From Rhodosorus marinus (lineage: Eukaryota > Rhodophyta > Stylonematophyceae > Stylonematales > Stylonemataceae): DNA of 64,000 bases. Where the stretch lies: positions 1,831,001 to 1,895,000 of the forward strand of contig JAMWBK010000008.1 of NCBI GenBank assembly GCA_029953675.1, written 5' to 3'. The notes beneath the pieces were generated by a model. That model was not told the origin of the DNA. It did no database searches and saw only the letters and a program-made list of their open reading frames with translations. Each line of letters opens with the position of its first letter. Position 1 is the first letter of the stretch. Below, one piece after another: positions 21,634-33,281 of this stretch. Position numbers and translations under genes: made by a program.

Positions 21634-24600
21634 TTAAACGTTTTCCTTTCCAACTCTTGGAATAGCGCGTGCTCTCCTCTTAGACGGCTGCTCCTGATTA
21701 GAATTCTCGATGGATTTCAGAGGCCGATTTACAGTGCGGATTACAGTGCTGACGCCATCTACAAACTTGGTTCTGAAGATGACGTTCGCGTTGTTGAACA
21801 TGCCTTCTTTCAAGGAAACCACAATAAACTGGGAATGTGAAAAGTGCGTCTTCAGGATATTCCCTATATTCTGTGTATGAGAGAGATCCAGCGCCGCGTC
21901 GACCTCATCAAGAATATACATTGGGGCAGGTTTGAACTGCAGCATTGCCAATACCAATGAAAGGGCGATCAGAGATCTCTGGCCGCCGCTCAACTCCGAT
22001 AGCGAGTCTTTCCAGACCGAACCGAATCCAACTCGGATCTCCAGTCCGTCCATCACCGTGCATCCTGTCGTCAATAGACGAAAATCTCTCTTCAACACCG
22101 AATTACACTCGCGCAGCTCTAGTTCCCAAGTATGGACGGCGCAGTAGCTCTCGCCAGGTGTACGCCTTACCTTCTTGTGGTTCTAGCTTTGCTGTTGCCC
22201 CTGGGAGCAGCGTTGAAAATATTGACGCAAAGTCCCGATTCACCTTTTTCCACGTCTCTTGTAGAGCTTCCTCTTTTTTTTCATCAAGCTCAGCAATAAC
22301 AGACTCCATCTTGCGCTTGTCAGTCTCGATAATTCGCCTCTTCGAGGTCAAGTCCTGTTGTAAAAGCGTGTGGGCGCAACCCATGACTCAGAATCGATCA
22401 GACCCGCACTCATCGAACACGCGGTCTTCTTTCCGTTTACCTGGTATTCTTGCTCAGCCTTTTCGAACATCGCCATGACCTTCTTGTTGATTCTCTTGTG
22501 CAGGTTCTGCTGCTCAGTGGCAATTGCTTGTTGTTGCTTTTTCGCTTCGCGCGGATCTGATATACTGAAGTCGTACTCACCTCCTTCTTCACCGAAGTGA
22601 TCCCGTTCATTTAGAATCCATGGGTGTGCCTTCTCAAGGCTCTCCAGCATTTGCTCTTGGTTCTTCTGTGAAGATCGCAAAGAAAATGAGGCGAAACATG
22701 ACATCGTAAGCAAGCAATCCAGTTTGAAGCTAAATCTTCTAACAACGGACCTGTTCGTGAAGAAGAGACTTCTGTTTGTGTTCCAGTCTCTTATGCTCCA
22801 ATCCAACTTCCTCAGCCTCTCTAGCCAGCTTAGCCTCAGTCGTTTTCAAGGCGCCAATAGTGGAATCGTTCTCCGCAAGCTTCTCCACTTCCTTATCAAG
22901 GACAAGTTTGAGGTGTTCGTACTCTCGTCGAACCTCGTTCAACTCTGCCTCTGCAGCCTCAACGTCGGTTTGGCTCTTGCTAACCAAGCACTCCTGTGCC
23001 ACAACTTGTTCCTCCAATCCGGATATTTCCTCCCGTAAAGTTTTTATTCTTACTTGTCTTCCTTCTGAAGCTCCCTTGCTCTCCCGTAGCTTCGAGGTGG
23101 CATTCTTCAGCCTGTCTTTTGTCTCCTGAAGGCTCTTCTCTGCGTCTTTCATGGCCTTGTTCCTAGCCTCCACAACATCGCCCATCGATTTCTCAAGTTC
23201 AGCAGCTCTGCCTTGAAAGTCAGCCTTTTGCTTCTTCGCGGTTTCTAGCGCCTGAGGAATCTCCTCCTTCACTTGCTTTTCGAGCTCAGATACTTCCTTC
23301 AAGAGTCGACCTAAACGAACAAGAAATCCCAGGGCCTGCTTAGGGCTTTGATTCTTCGCGAGCTTGACTGCGGAAAGGCCAACAAGACATACCAACACTA
23401 GAACTCCCAAGCTTCTTCTCGATGAGGGTGGCTTCATGACTCCTCAGCTCCAGCTCAGATCGAAGCTGCTCGTGCCTCTGTCTCTTCTTGTCGAGTTCCT
23501 TCATCTCCGAGTTCACCTTCACAAGAAGAATCCAACGAAGCAAGATTTAGAGCGACCTATGCAGCACAGCCCTGAAGAGGATTTGTCGTTTCAAGCCAAC
23601 CTTTCTAAGAGATTTCTGGAGATTGTTCAGCTGGCTGCGAAGGTTGTTAAGATCACTTAGTTGATCGAGCACGGATGGTCCCGAGCTTCTCAAGCTACCA
23701 CCGCCGGAAAGGGTGCCAGCTGGATCGAAGATGTCCCCATTTAGAGTTACGGTTCTACACCTGACTTTTGGATCGAACGTGACCCTCTTTGCGGTATCCA
23801 TATCTTCGCATACCATCGTACGTCCAAAGACATACTTTATTGCTGCCTCGACGTCATCATCGTGACCGACCTTGTGGTCAGGAAGAGGAAACCGGGTATA
23901 CCGGGAGCACAGATCAGTATGCGAAAATCTGAATCAATGAAATGTGCTGTCTTCAAAAGCTCTATTCATCTTACCAGCGACAAAGCGAGCTTCACGTTGG
24001 GGTCAACTCTTTGAGCTGACCTCATCTGTTCATCTGATGCAGTGGAGGCGTTTATCTTGTTCAGAGGAATGATCGTTACGCGTCTCTGCAGTTTCCCTTT
24101 CTCGAGGAGGGCTTTTCCTGTGCGATCCGAGTCAACAACAACCTAGACAGTCACAAAACAGAAATAGTAGAGTTTTGAGCACTTCCAATCCTAGCAGGAC
24201 ACCTGAAAAACACGTTTCTTTCTCGTTCAAGAGGCTGATCGATTACCTGATAAAGACGACCACCTGCCGCGATTTCTATCGCGGTGGAGTGGATTGGATT
24301 CCTCACTGTCAAGAGCGTAGCGACAGTTCCCTTGACGCTGTTCTTGTCAAAGTAAGAAGTTGGATTGGAGTACTTGAACTCGAACGACGAGAGTCTAGCT
24401 GAGAGTTCGTCGTATTCGTCCTGGACCTTCCGCAGGGAAGCAGCGTCAACTTCTTTCTGCGAATCAAGGCGCTCTGCAAGCTCGACGCTGTAGTCCAGTT
24501 CATGAAGCTTCAATTTGACCTGCTGAACTGCTTTCTCACTGCGGAATTGTTCCTGACGCATCTTGTCGACTGCAACTTGGTCCTTCTTCAGGCTCGCCGC

Positions 24601-26379
24601 TTTGGCCTTGTATTCGCCCTGGACGTGGGACGCGCGCATTTTCAAAGTCTCTATTTCTGTTTCGGCACTGAGGATACCCTTCTTCGCCGCTTGAATCTGA
24701 TCAACCACAGACGATCCCATTGCACCATCGGAGCTTCCATTACCACCTCCAGATCCTGTGATCGTGACGCCCAATTTGCAGATTTCGGTTAAAAAGATCG
24801 GTCCAGCAGAGCATCATCTCGCTCTTCCTTACCAGTGAGAAGCGCTCTCTGAGCGTTGGCTTCTTCCTTAGTCGACTTTTGCACGTCCAACTCAAGGCGA
24901 GAGATTTCACTCTGGATCTCTTTGTACTCCGATTCGTTCTTCTCCATTTCAAGCCGGTCCGCTGAAACCTGGGCCTTCAGCCCATTAAGATTTGATTTCT
25001 CAGCCTCCAGCGAGTCTCTTTGATTGTGAAATGCAGACGACTTTTTCACGAGAGTCTTGCTCATGTTTTCGACCTTTCGCACCAAGAGAGAAGAGAAGAA
25101 AATACCATCAGCAAACGGGTCGATCAAGGCACTCGCCCTTGTTTACAACAGTATGTCAGGCCGTCGCGAGTTGTGCGTGTTCGTTTTCCTCACCTCTTGA
25201 GAAAGCTTGCGATAGTTCTTCGACATCTGGGCTTCACGAATCCGTTGAGCATTTTCAAGCTCATCTGAAACTTGCTTCGCCTTGGATTCGATATCATCCT
25301 TACGATTGAGAGTCGATTCGACTGCCTCTAGCAAAGACTGGTGTTGTTCCTCATAGTCCGAAACCTGGTTAAAAAACAGTTCGAGGAGGTTAAGTTCTCT
25401 GCTTCATTCCCTTTCCAACGCCTGTGTTCGTTGGCTTTTTAAATTTACGGTTGGAAACGGATACTTCGATGCTTACCTTTGTATAGGCAGATGAATAGTC
25501 GTATGCAATGGTGAAGCGACTCAAACGTTCGATTTTGGTGTTGTTTGAGCACCACTTCATGTAAGAAGCCCGATCTTTTCTCAGACCATCAAGCATCGGC
25601 GTGATCTCGGATGCTAGAACTTGCTCGATTTCTTCGACTTTCCTCTGCTTTTTCTCAATTGTCTTCAAAGCGGTCTCCTTCTTGAGCTCGTACATTCGTG
25701 TACCTATTAATTTCGTTGGTAGGTCTCAGCGTGCAGCTGGTCGATCTCAGTGATCTCCGAGGTCGAATTACATACCTGCTGCCTCCTCGATCATGGCGAG
25801 TACCTCTGGAGGTTTCATGGAAATGACCTTTGTGATCCTCCCCTGCATAATGAGGAAGTGTGGGTTGTTGACGTTGAGCTGAACGGAATGGAAAAGGTTC
25901 TGTACTCGGCCAGGTTGAGCTACATGGCCGTTGATAAGATATTTGTTACGCCCTCCTATCACGATCTGCCTTGTTACGGTGACCTTGTCGCAGTCTTCAT
26001 AGCCAGCAGGCGAGTTACTCCGGTCATTGTTGTTGAAAATAATCGATACAGTAGCTTTCGATATACCGGCCTGACCGCCTTTGTAGACTAATTCCTGCAA
26101 GTTTCCAACTCGAACCTAGTATAGAGTGCGGATAGCGGAGAAGAGGTTAAAGCTCACATCTCTGCATCTTTCGTCAGATTGTTTTTAGTTGACTGAACTG
26201 GAGAGACGAACCTGTGATAAATTCGAAATCCCGAGGACGAAGCAGATGGAGTCGAGAATATTAGATTTTCCGGATCCGTTCAGTCCCGTGATCGCATTGA
26301 ATGACGGGTCAAAGCCAGATATCACAGTACGCGACGCGTACGACTTGAACCCATCGACAATGACCTCCTCGATATACAT
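21634..26379 (-). CDS. SMC2: Condensin subunit SMC2
   Basis: ATPase core subunit of condensin I and II, which compacts mitotic chromosomes. Many exons on the minus strand; start at 26379 ([20 protein letters not shown]). The Walker A motif is in [18 protein letters not shown], followed by the SMC2-typical ISNLSQV and, after an intron, [19 protein letters not shown] and [15 protein letters not shown]. Long coiled-coil segments surround the hinge, recognisable as [19 protein letters not shown] at about 23700. The C-terminal head has the ABC signature [18 protein letters not shown] and the Walker B/D-loop [19 protein letters not shown]. The tail after [18 protein letters not shown] is basic, ending [11 protein letters not shown], a KEN-containing terminus. 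Similarity to animal SMC2 in the N-terminal head is high, so paralogues SMC1, 3 and 4 are excluded. Not every intron border was resolved. Confidence 0.95.
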
Positions 26380-28133
26380 TTCTTCCCAAGAACAATCTAC
26401 TCAGCGCCAATTTTCGTTCATAGAAGCAAAACAGAATTCAAGGACTCGTCCAGTCTCGCATCTATCCACAACGTACGCTGCGGACGTAACAATGGCAACA
26501 ACAACCCTCCCGGCCAACGTCCTACGAGAGATGAATCACCGACTTAGGGCATGAAACCTCTAGCCTTCTCCCGTCCTTCCCCTCCCGAGACATCAAGTGC
26601 ATGACAATTCCATCAACAGGAAAAACTGCTGAGAAAGCTCCCACTAGTTGCTAGTTCATTTGCCGTTAATAGGAATACTAGGAGATCGAAAAATATTATC
26701 TAGACAATAGAAAGACTCCGGTAATTAATCGAAGTTTTATGATCAGTTTTAAACATTTGAAAATCTGTCCGTTTGTATGACACGTGGTTGTTTAGTGGTT
26801 GAACTACGTTGATTCTTAATTATGTACAAGGCATCTTTAATTTTGATATTAAAGGAACTGAGTAAAATTATTTCGTAAATATTTTCGAGTACTTGATCTT
26901 GATTTGGAAAATTATTCCAGTTTATGATCCCCGTGGCCGGGGTTGGTCTTGAAAGCGGAGTTCGTCTCTTGAGTAGAATCCGCCAGAATACAGTAGTATG
27001 CGGGTGGACAGTAACCCCTCTCTAGAGCCTAAAGCCAGAATGTTCTGTTCTTCTCTGAGCTGCGTGCGTTTGGTAATCAGTAGTTTTTCTGAATTCAAGG
27101 GCTGCTCGTAGCGTGAGCATGTCCCCAATCACACGGAGGATTGCATAGCATTCGTCGACCCCGTAGACAAGCGCAAAAACGTTGTTTGGCTTTGGTGACC
27201 CTTCCCATGGGGCTCAAGCGACCTTCTAATCTCACGTTCTTTATCGTATTCATGACCCAAAATCAGGAACAACACCACGGGGCCCGCAACTGAAAAGGAT
27301 TCCCAAAAGACAGGATTCTATCGTCGACCAAGAACTGGGACCAATGCTACTTCCAAATCCTTAAGCAGCAACCACGCCATCGTGAAACTGGCAAATCCAC
27401 GCAATCGTTCTCCTTCGCCTCGTCAAGCCGAAAACGCTGTAAATATCTCAACATCTCCCCGTACCGATCCCACCTAGAGGCCAGACCCTCGCTACCGGAC
27501 ACATCCATTGACGCCAGTTATGGAATCGTTCCAGCCCTTACGCACTGTGCTGGAACGCTATCGATATCATGGCGATTCCTCGTACCTGAACGGACTTGCG
27601 ACAGTGGCCTGAGAGGGAGAGTATGGCCGGTGAATCTTTTCATAGACCATGCTCTAACTCTCATGCCATCCAAGCCTCACCAAACTCCTCAACATCACCA
27701 ACGTTGGCTGGAGGCCAAGCTCATCAAAAATTCCCTTTGATAGAAACTTTTCCCGTTCAACAGAGAGTCCTGACAGATTTGTCAACTACCACGTCGGTAG
27801 ACATCACAACACTGTCACCTTGATATTCAGTCAATAAATTATAATCAATCTTTTATATTCGTATTTAATAAATTAATATATAATTCAATCTTTATTTGGA
27901 TTGAATAACTATTGGCAGGTAAATAGTTATTTGGGGATATGCTTCTTCTGGATGAGAGAAAGTAGAGGACGGTGGATTGAGCTTAGGGTTCGGGGAGGGT
28001 GCTGACTTGGACTTTGAGCTCGTAGAGTTACAATACTTTGAATAGGAACATGGCCAAGTGAAAGAATACTGCAAGGAGAGTAGCTTCAAACTTTTTTTTT
28101 GGAGGTGTTTAGGGGTTTGTTGGAGTTCCCGGT
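26380..28133. other. Non-coding interval between divergent SMC2 and JMJD6 genes
   Basis: A divergent promoter region of about 1.75 kb. Short frames at 26922-27128 and 27596-27823 have no domain. The stretch at 27830-27930 is almost pure A/T. Confidence 0.5.
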
Positions 28134-30016
28134 ATGGATGGAAGCGTTCGAATTCAGGAACTTATTGGCGACCCAAGAGGATACGATGCTAGGATTCTGG
28201 GAAGAGCAAAGGTAGGAAGGTGCTTGAGGATTAGGTTTTTGAGTGGTTTGTTGTAGTAGTCCGTGGGTAGTTCTGATAAGCTTTGCAGCACTAACTTGTG
28301 GGTTCATTTTGCCCTTGCGACGATTTAGGTCAAGTGCAGATCAGGTAGGCGGTTTCTGGGACTTGCATCGACCAGTAGAAGCGCCTCAGAAGGACTGATG
28401 GGCTTATAGCTCTCCCAATTTTGTGCTGAATGGGTGTTTCTGATTGGTTTTTAGATATTGCGCTTCAGGATTGGAATGTTCGCGGATATCTTGGAGACCA
28501 GACTTGTTTAGATGAACCGGAGGAACATGGAGGCATTGCTCGTGTCCACACTGATAACCTCAGCGTTGAGGAGTTCTTTCAAAAGTTCGAAGTCCCAGGC
28601 GTGCCCCTGTGTATCGACGGCATCGTCCAGCAATGGCCCGCATGGAAGAACTGGAGTTTAAAGAGTCTGCATAGACGGTATCGACACGTCAAGTTTCGTG
28701 TTGGTGACGATGATGACGGATACGCTGTTAGAATCAAAATGAAGTACTTCCTTCGATACATGATGTCACAAACCGATGATTCTCCCCTGTACATCTTCGA
28801 CTCAAGGTTCCCCAAGATCGATGGATCTCACGTTCTACTTGGGGATTACGAGGTGAGGTCGCGATTTTACAAAGACACGTTCTGAGAATAAGACGTCATT
28901 CCGCGGCCTGACGATGCCGCCTTCTTGTTTCCAGGTACCAAAGTACTTCCGGGAAGACCTATTCCACCTGCTGGGTGAACATCGTCGTCCTCCATATCGA
29001 TGGTTTCTGGTTGGTCCAAAACGATCAGGAAGCGGAGTTCATATCGATCCTCTCGGTACATCTGCTTGGAACGCTCTTATCTCTGGAAGAAAGCGATGGA
29101 TTCTTTTCCCGCCAAACATACCGAAAAAGGTACAGAAACCCTCAAGACAAGACTGAAGCCGTAAAACGAAAGCTGAACCCTTTTTCCCCCACTGATCGCC
29201 TCCAAGATCGTTAAGGCGAAAAGTCTCAAACGTATTGGAGAAGACGACGAACCTGTTGACTACTTCACAAACATTCTTCCCCGATTGAAGCAATCGGTAA
29301 GTATATCGGATTGCTTCACCCATTGAAACGATCGCCAGAAGCTGTTAAACAGATGGTCTAGTTTTTGGTGGATATGACAGATGGGAGATGCGTTGGACTA
29401 CATCGAGTTTGTTCAGTACCCTGGAGAGACGGTTTTCATCCCTGGAGGCTGGTGGCACGCTGTATTGAATCTTGATGACACGATCGCCGTTACACAGAAC
29501 TTTGTATCATCAAATAATTTTAGAAACTGCTGGTATCAGACACGGAAGGGACGTCGTGGTATGGCTAGAAAGTGGTATAGGGAGTTGAAGAGTAGCCATC
29601 CGCATCTAGCGACGGTAGCTGATGAGGTGAACCGTATGCATGGGTATAATATGGAGCGAGAGAGGGAGAGGCATCATGAAGACTATCGTCGGCAGGTTTT
29701 TGCCAGACGTGTCAAGGTCGGGGTTGAGAAATATCGACGCAAACTGAACGGCGTGGACCTTGATAAGAGCAGCTCGTCGTCTGGAGATGGAACTGACTCC
29801 GACTGGACCAGCTTGAGCGAGAACTTTGACGGTCTCGATAGCGACGAAGAGAACCAAGTAGGAATGACAATACGTCAGCTTCTTGTGCATCCTCCCCAGC
29901 AGCAGCTGGATCAGTATACTCCTTCCCAGAACGGGACAGCTGGTTATCACGCCCGCGACGAGTCTTGCAGAACCGAGCATCTACCAACGGCGCCTAGAGT
30001 CTCGGAACTTGGCTGA
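28134..30016 (+). CDS. JMJD6: JMJD6-type JmjC 2-oxoglutarate/Fe(II) oxygenase
   Basis: Nuclear lysyl hydroxylase (arginine demethylase activity is also claimed for the family) acting on splicing factors and histones. Deduced exons: 28134-28211, 28329-28344, 28455-28852, 28935-29129, 29207-29298, 29381-30016. The N-terminus [12 protein letters not shown]... reaches DWNVRGYLG through a 16-nt exon. JMJD6 landmarks follow: [55 protein letters not shown], iron ligands His and Asp in [14 protein letters not shown], then the distal His in [20 protein letters not shown]. The C-terminus has a Ser-rich acidic tract ([13 protein letters not shown]), matching the poly-Ser tail of JMJD6. All metal ligands are present, so it should be active. 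Confidence 0.93.
28329..28344 (+). other. 16-nt micro-exon of JMJD6
   Basis: gtcaagtgcagatcag, flanked by gatttag upstream and gtaggc downstream. Joining exon 1 through it to 28455 keeps one open frame that places a basic segment just before DWN, as in animal JMJD6. An alternative is that translation starts at an ATG near 28430 without it, which would lose the basic N-terminus. Confidence 0.55.
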
Positions 30017-30757
30017 GTCAACGAGAAAGCAACTATAACTAAACAACAACAACAACACGATGACTACCAAGCAACCAATGTATTCCGGCTGACATATTCT
30101 GACTCGCTCAGAAAGAACCAAGACGATGGCCGTTCTAAAAGCTGCGAGAAGTGGATTTGTCTCCAGTACTGTAGTTGGGAACGTCCCTTTCACATGCTTC
30201 CGGGGCAATCTCTGGCCTTGGGACATCCATTGTATGTCTCCACCATCACGAGTTGGGCTCCATGGTTGAGCACCAAGTAGCGCATGAGCAAAGTTTGGGA
30301 TTTGCTAACAGTACAGAAGCCTACTGTTAGATTATACATCCACGCGACTCCTCTCCAACTCTTAAAGACTTCTCCAGAGGTTTTTCAGGTAGCCATTTGG
30401 CTGCCGAAGAGGATTTCGCGGATTTAGCTGTTTGGTTGAATGAAACAAAAGCTGCCCGTCTTCCAGAAGCGTTCATGTTGGTTTCGAGCTTTGTTAGTTC
30501 TGATCAGTAGGAGGCTTCGAGGTGGCGTTTTACCAGGAGGAGAGCAAATCCTGATATAGTCCTCTCTCAATTTCCATTATCACCTGAGTTTCGTTAGTTT
30601 TTTTGCAGATTGTTCCGTGTGGTTTTACCTCTGTCACAGCTCACGCTAAAGCGATGTGGTCTGTGCCCATCTTCATCATTTAGAAGACGTACGGACTTGT
30701 TTAGGAGGGGGGGGGGAAAGAGTTGGGAGGAGGGTTTCATGTGAAGTCAAAGCAAAT
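30017..30757. other. Non-coding interval
   Basis: JMJD6 3' region and upstream part of the redox-protein gene. Includes a G-run at about 30705-30716. No domain-bearing frame. Confidence 0.5.
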
Positions 30758-31367
30758 ATGGGAGATATACTCTTTGCGTCTTCTCCGAAAGTTTGGACGA
30801 GGAGAACAAGCCTTCCAATAACGTGCAAGAGGACGAGGACTGGATTTCATGCCAAAGGAATCGCTAGAGCGAGGGAGGTGAGGATCAGAGTGAAGCTTCT
30901 GGTTGTGCTTTCTGCGCTGAAGATTGGTTTCGTACTTGTGTTGCTTAGGATTGTGATGAATGTGAAGGTCAGGAGGAAGCAGGACGTGATGAAGGTGAGA
31001 AGTGACAGGATCCAAATGTGTTTCTGAAGGTTTTTGGTGAACCTGACCCTATTTTGTTTCTGAAGTTGTGAGAGGAAATGTTAGGATTGAGTATTGTACA
31101 GGTTGTCGCTGGCTATTGAGAGCTGGATGGACTGCTCAAGAGTTGCTCACGACGTTTGAGAAGGAGTTGGTGGGGGTGACGATTGCACCTGCAACTTCGA
31201 GTGGGGTTTTCGACGTGTACTTAGATGGTAAGTTGGTGTTTTCGAGGAAGGAGGTTGGGAGATTTCCCGAGATGAAGGAGCTGAAGCAGCTCGTTCGTGA
31301 CCAGATCAATCCAGAGCGTGACTTGGGGCATAGTGATGTCAAGGGTCACAAGCAGAAAACCACCTGA
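30758..31367 (+). CDS. Rdx/SelW-family thioredoxin-like protein, Cys form, probably plastid-targeted
   Basis: The 3' exon (from about 31066) encodes a complete Rdx domain: VRIEYCTGCRWLLRAGW with a CTGC redox motif, AQELLTTFEKEL, GVFDVYLDGKLVFSRK, GRFPEMKELKQLVRD and the C-terminal LGHSD. In selenoprotein W the second Cys of CxxC is selenocysteine; here both are cysteine codons. An upstream frame from ATG 30758 (MGDILFASSPKVWTRRTSLP...) looks like a plastid presequence and ends at a donor (gag|gtgagg, 30877), but the phase does not fit the acceptor at 31065, so the junction is unresolved. The domain call is firm and the N-terminus tentative. Probable role: thiol redox regulation. Confidence 0.75.
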
Positions 31368-31474
31368 AGGGGGTTCTCTTTGCTTGGTTTCCCGCATTCT
31401 TTGTTTCCTCTGGACTTTGTGAACTTAAAATGAAAAGGCTGGTAGATTGGGGGCTCTAACGAGCGATAGCTTTT
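31368..31474. other. Short convergent 3' spacer
   Basis: About 107 bp between two convergent genes. Nothing recognisable. Confidence 0.4.
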
Positions 31475-33281
31475 TTAAGCATGAGCGATGGTCTTCTTCC
31501 CCGCTCTGAGATGAGATATATATACTTTCTGTGGAGTACTCCTGCTCGAAGTTGCCACATACAGCTCCTTCGGGGAGATCGACGTAATGACTCCCAGGAA
31601 CCGTTTCCCAGTGGATTTGCTCTGTACCGCCACTGTATTCGATTCTTCAAATCGCTCTTGCCGTACGTGCAATACACCTCGAGAATAGGTGACTTCTACA
31701 ACCGGACGTCCTCCTCGATCCTTCCCTTGGTCTCCTAAGGCGAAAGATGAACCTCGGAGATTTCAGCTTTGATAGTTCATCCCCAACCCTCCCAGAAGCA
31801 GCATTTTGAACGGAAAGAAACGACGTACTTGCGTTTCCGTACTGAGAAGAGGGCTTGTGCTGAGGTATTGAAGTGATCTTCGGGGGCATTACAGTCTCCA
31901 AGCCTAAAAGCATGGCTTCGATGTCATGTTGAAGCTCATCCCAGGTTAGGGAAACTCTTAGCAATCCTTCCTTTTGGACACCTCCGAGCAGTCCGGCACA
32001 GTAGATATCCTCCGGCGTCGCGTTTTTTCCTCTTCTGTTCAGCTGTTTTCGAAGAGCTAGAGAGGGAAATTCCGGTCTTTGCTCGTCAGTTATCTGAAGC
32101 GATAGAAGCCACTATGGGCGCAAAGTTTCCCACGGCTCATACCTCTGGGAAGAAACGAATACAGCTTCTTTCGTCTACTTGAGAACGAAGAGAATATTTT
32201 CTCACGATAGTATCTCTTGTCAGCTTCGAACTCATCCCAGGCCTGCTTCACCTCTGCTTCAAAGCACTTCTCAGAATTCTCAAGCTGAAATGTCCTGATT
32301 TCGTCCGCCATATGAACTCTGTGCTGTTTCTTCTTCTCAAGATCTTCCAGTTCCTTTAGATATTCTCCATTTTCACCTTAAAAGATCGAGCAAATAACCC
32401 GGCCAGCTTCAGAACCAGTCCAAGCCAGTCCGCAAGCGAACACTACATCTCCTTACCCGCTAGAATTTCCTCATGCTCTTTCTTGAGCGTCTTCAGATCA
32501 TCCTCAAGTTGCTGAATCCTCAGATTCTCATGCTCTTCATCCTGAGATTCCGAAGGCATGTTTCTTCGATCAACACGAGCCACGCGGCTCCCCTAAATGA
32601 AACACAAAAATCAACTCGTTGAAACGAAGGTTCTTCCCTTTGATCCTCAGTCCATCCGACTCTCAATCATCCTTCAAAAAAAATCCGTCCTGAAAACACT
32701 AAAAAAATCCTCCTAAATTACCAAATCCTTAGAGAAGAACATTCTGCCTCGTTCCAATCGATGCAGAACAAATAAGCCGGACACATCGATGCTTCTCTCC
32801 AACCTTCCCCCAGGAAACAAAAACCCTTCCAGTCCTATTGAGCACCACCGACTAGAAAGACTTCAACTATGAACTTCTTCTCTGCAGAAAGATAGCTTCA
32901 GTATCTAAAACTTTCTCCCCGCCATGCATGCCCCGACAATCCTAATCCACCCTGTACCCGTCCTCTTCACCGATTTGCCGAGCAGCTGACTGGAGCAATG
33001 TCGCAGGGAATTCTCTTGAGGCGGCAGTTCTGTTCAGTTCAAGTTGTTTTTTGGAAGTGAATTCGTCTTGGTGGAATCATTAATCCCAGCGCAGTACAAT
33101 ACATCTCTGTGGGAGCATACCCTATGCGACGGAGGGATCGGCGGGTTTACCTCATCACGGTTTTGACGACTTGACGATGGCAATACATCGTTTGCGAGTT
33201 CTAGATGAGCAATATTGTGTATTATAGTGATCGAAGAGGACACCTTACCTGAATGAGTCGTTCTGTTCCACTCCCAGACAT
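31475..33281 (-). CDS. Sds3/SUDS3-family subunit of a Sin3-histone deacetylase complex
   Basis: Deduced minus-strand exons: 33281-33249 (MSGSGTERLIQ), 32592-32457, 32376-32142, 32056-about 31828, and about 31733-31475. The N-terminal half is an acidic coiled coil (LEDDLKTLKKEHEEILAG, then FEAEVKQAWDEFEADKRYY), as in Sds3, where it dimerises and binds Sin3. The middle has ALRKQLNRRGKNATPEDIY and SLTWDELQHDIEAM, resembling the segment before the SUDS3 linker. The C-terminus, from PVVEVTYSRGVLHVRQERFE through FLGVITSISPKELYV to KVYISHLRAGKKTI, follows the SUDS3 C-terminal domain strand by strand. Splice phases agree at each junction. The first exon depends on a long intron of about 655 nt and is the weakest part. 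BRMS1-like is the only serious alternative. Confidence 0.75.

Noticed and set aside
31084-31095. Rdx protein as a selenoprotein
   Set aside because: Both positions of the CxxC motif are ordinary TGT/TGC cysteine codons, and no in-frame TGA occurs in the motif, so no selenocysteine insertion is needed.
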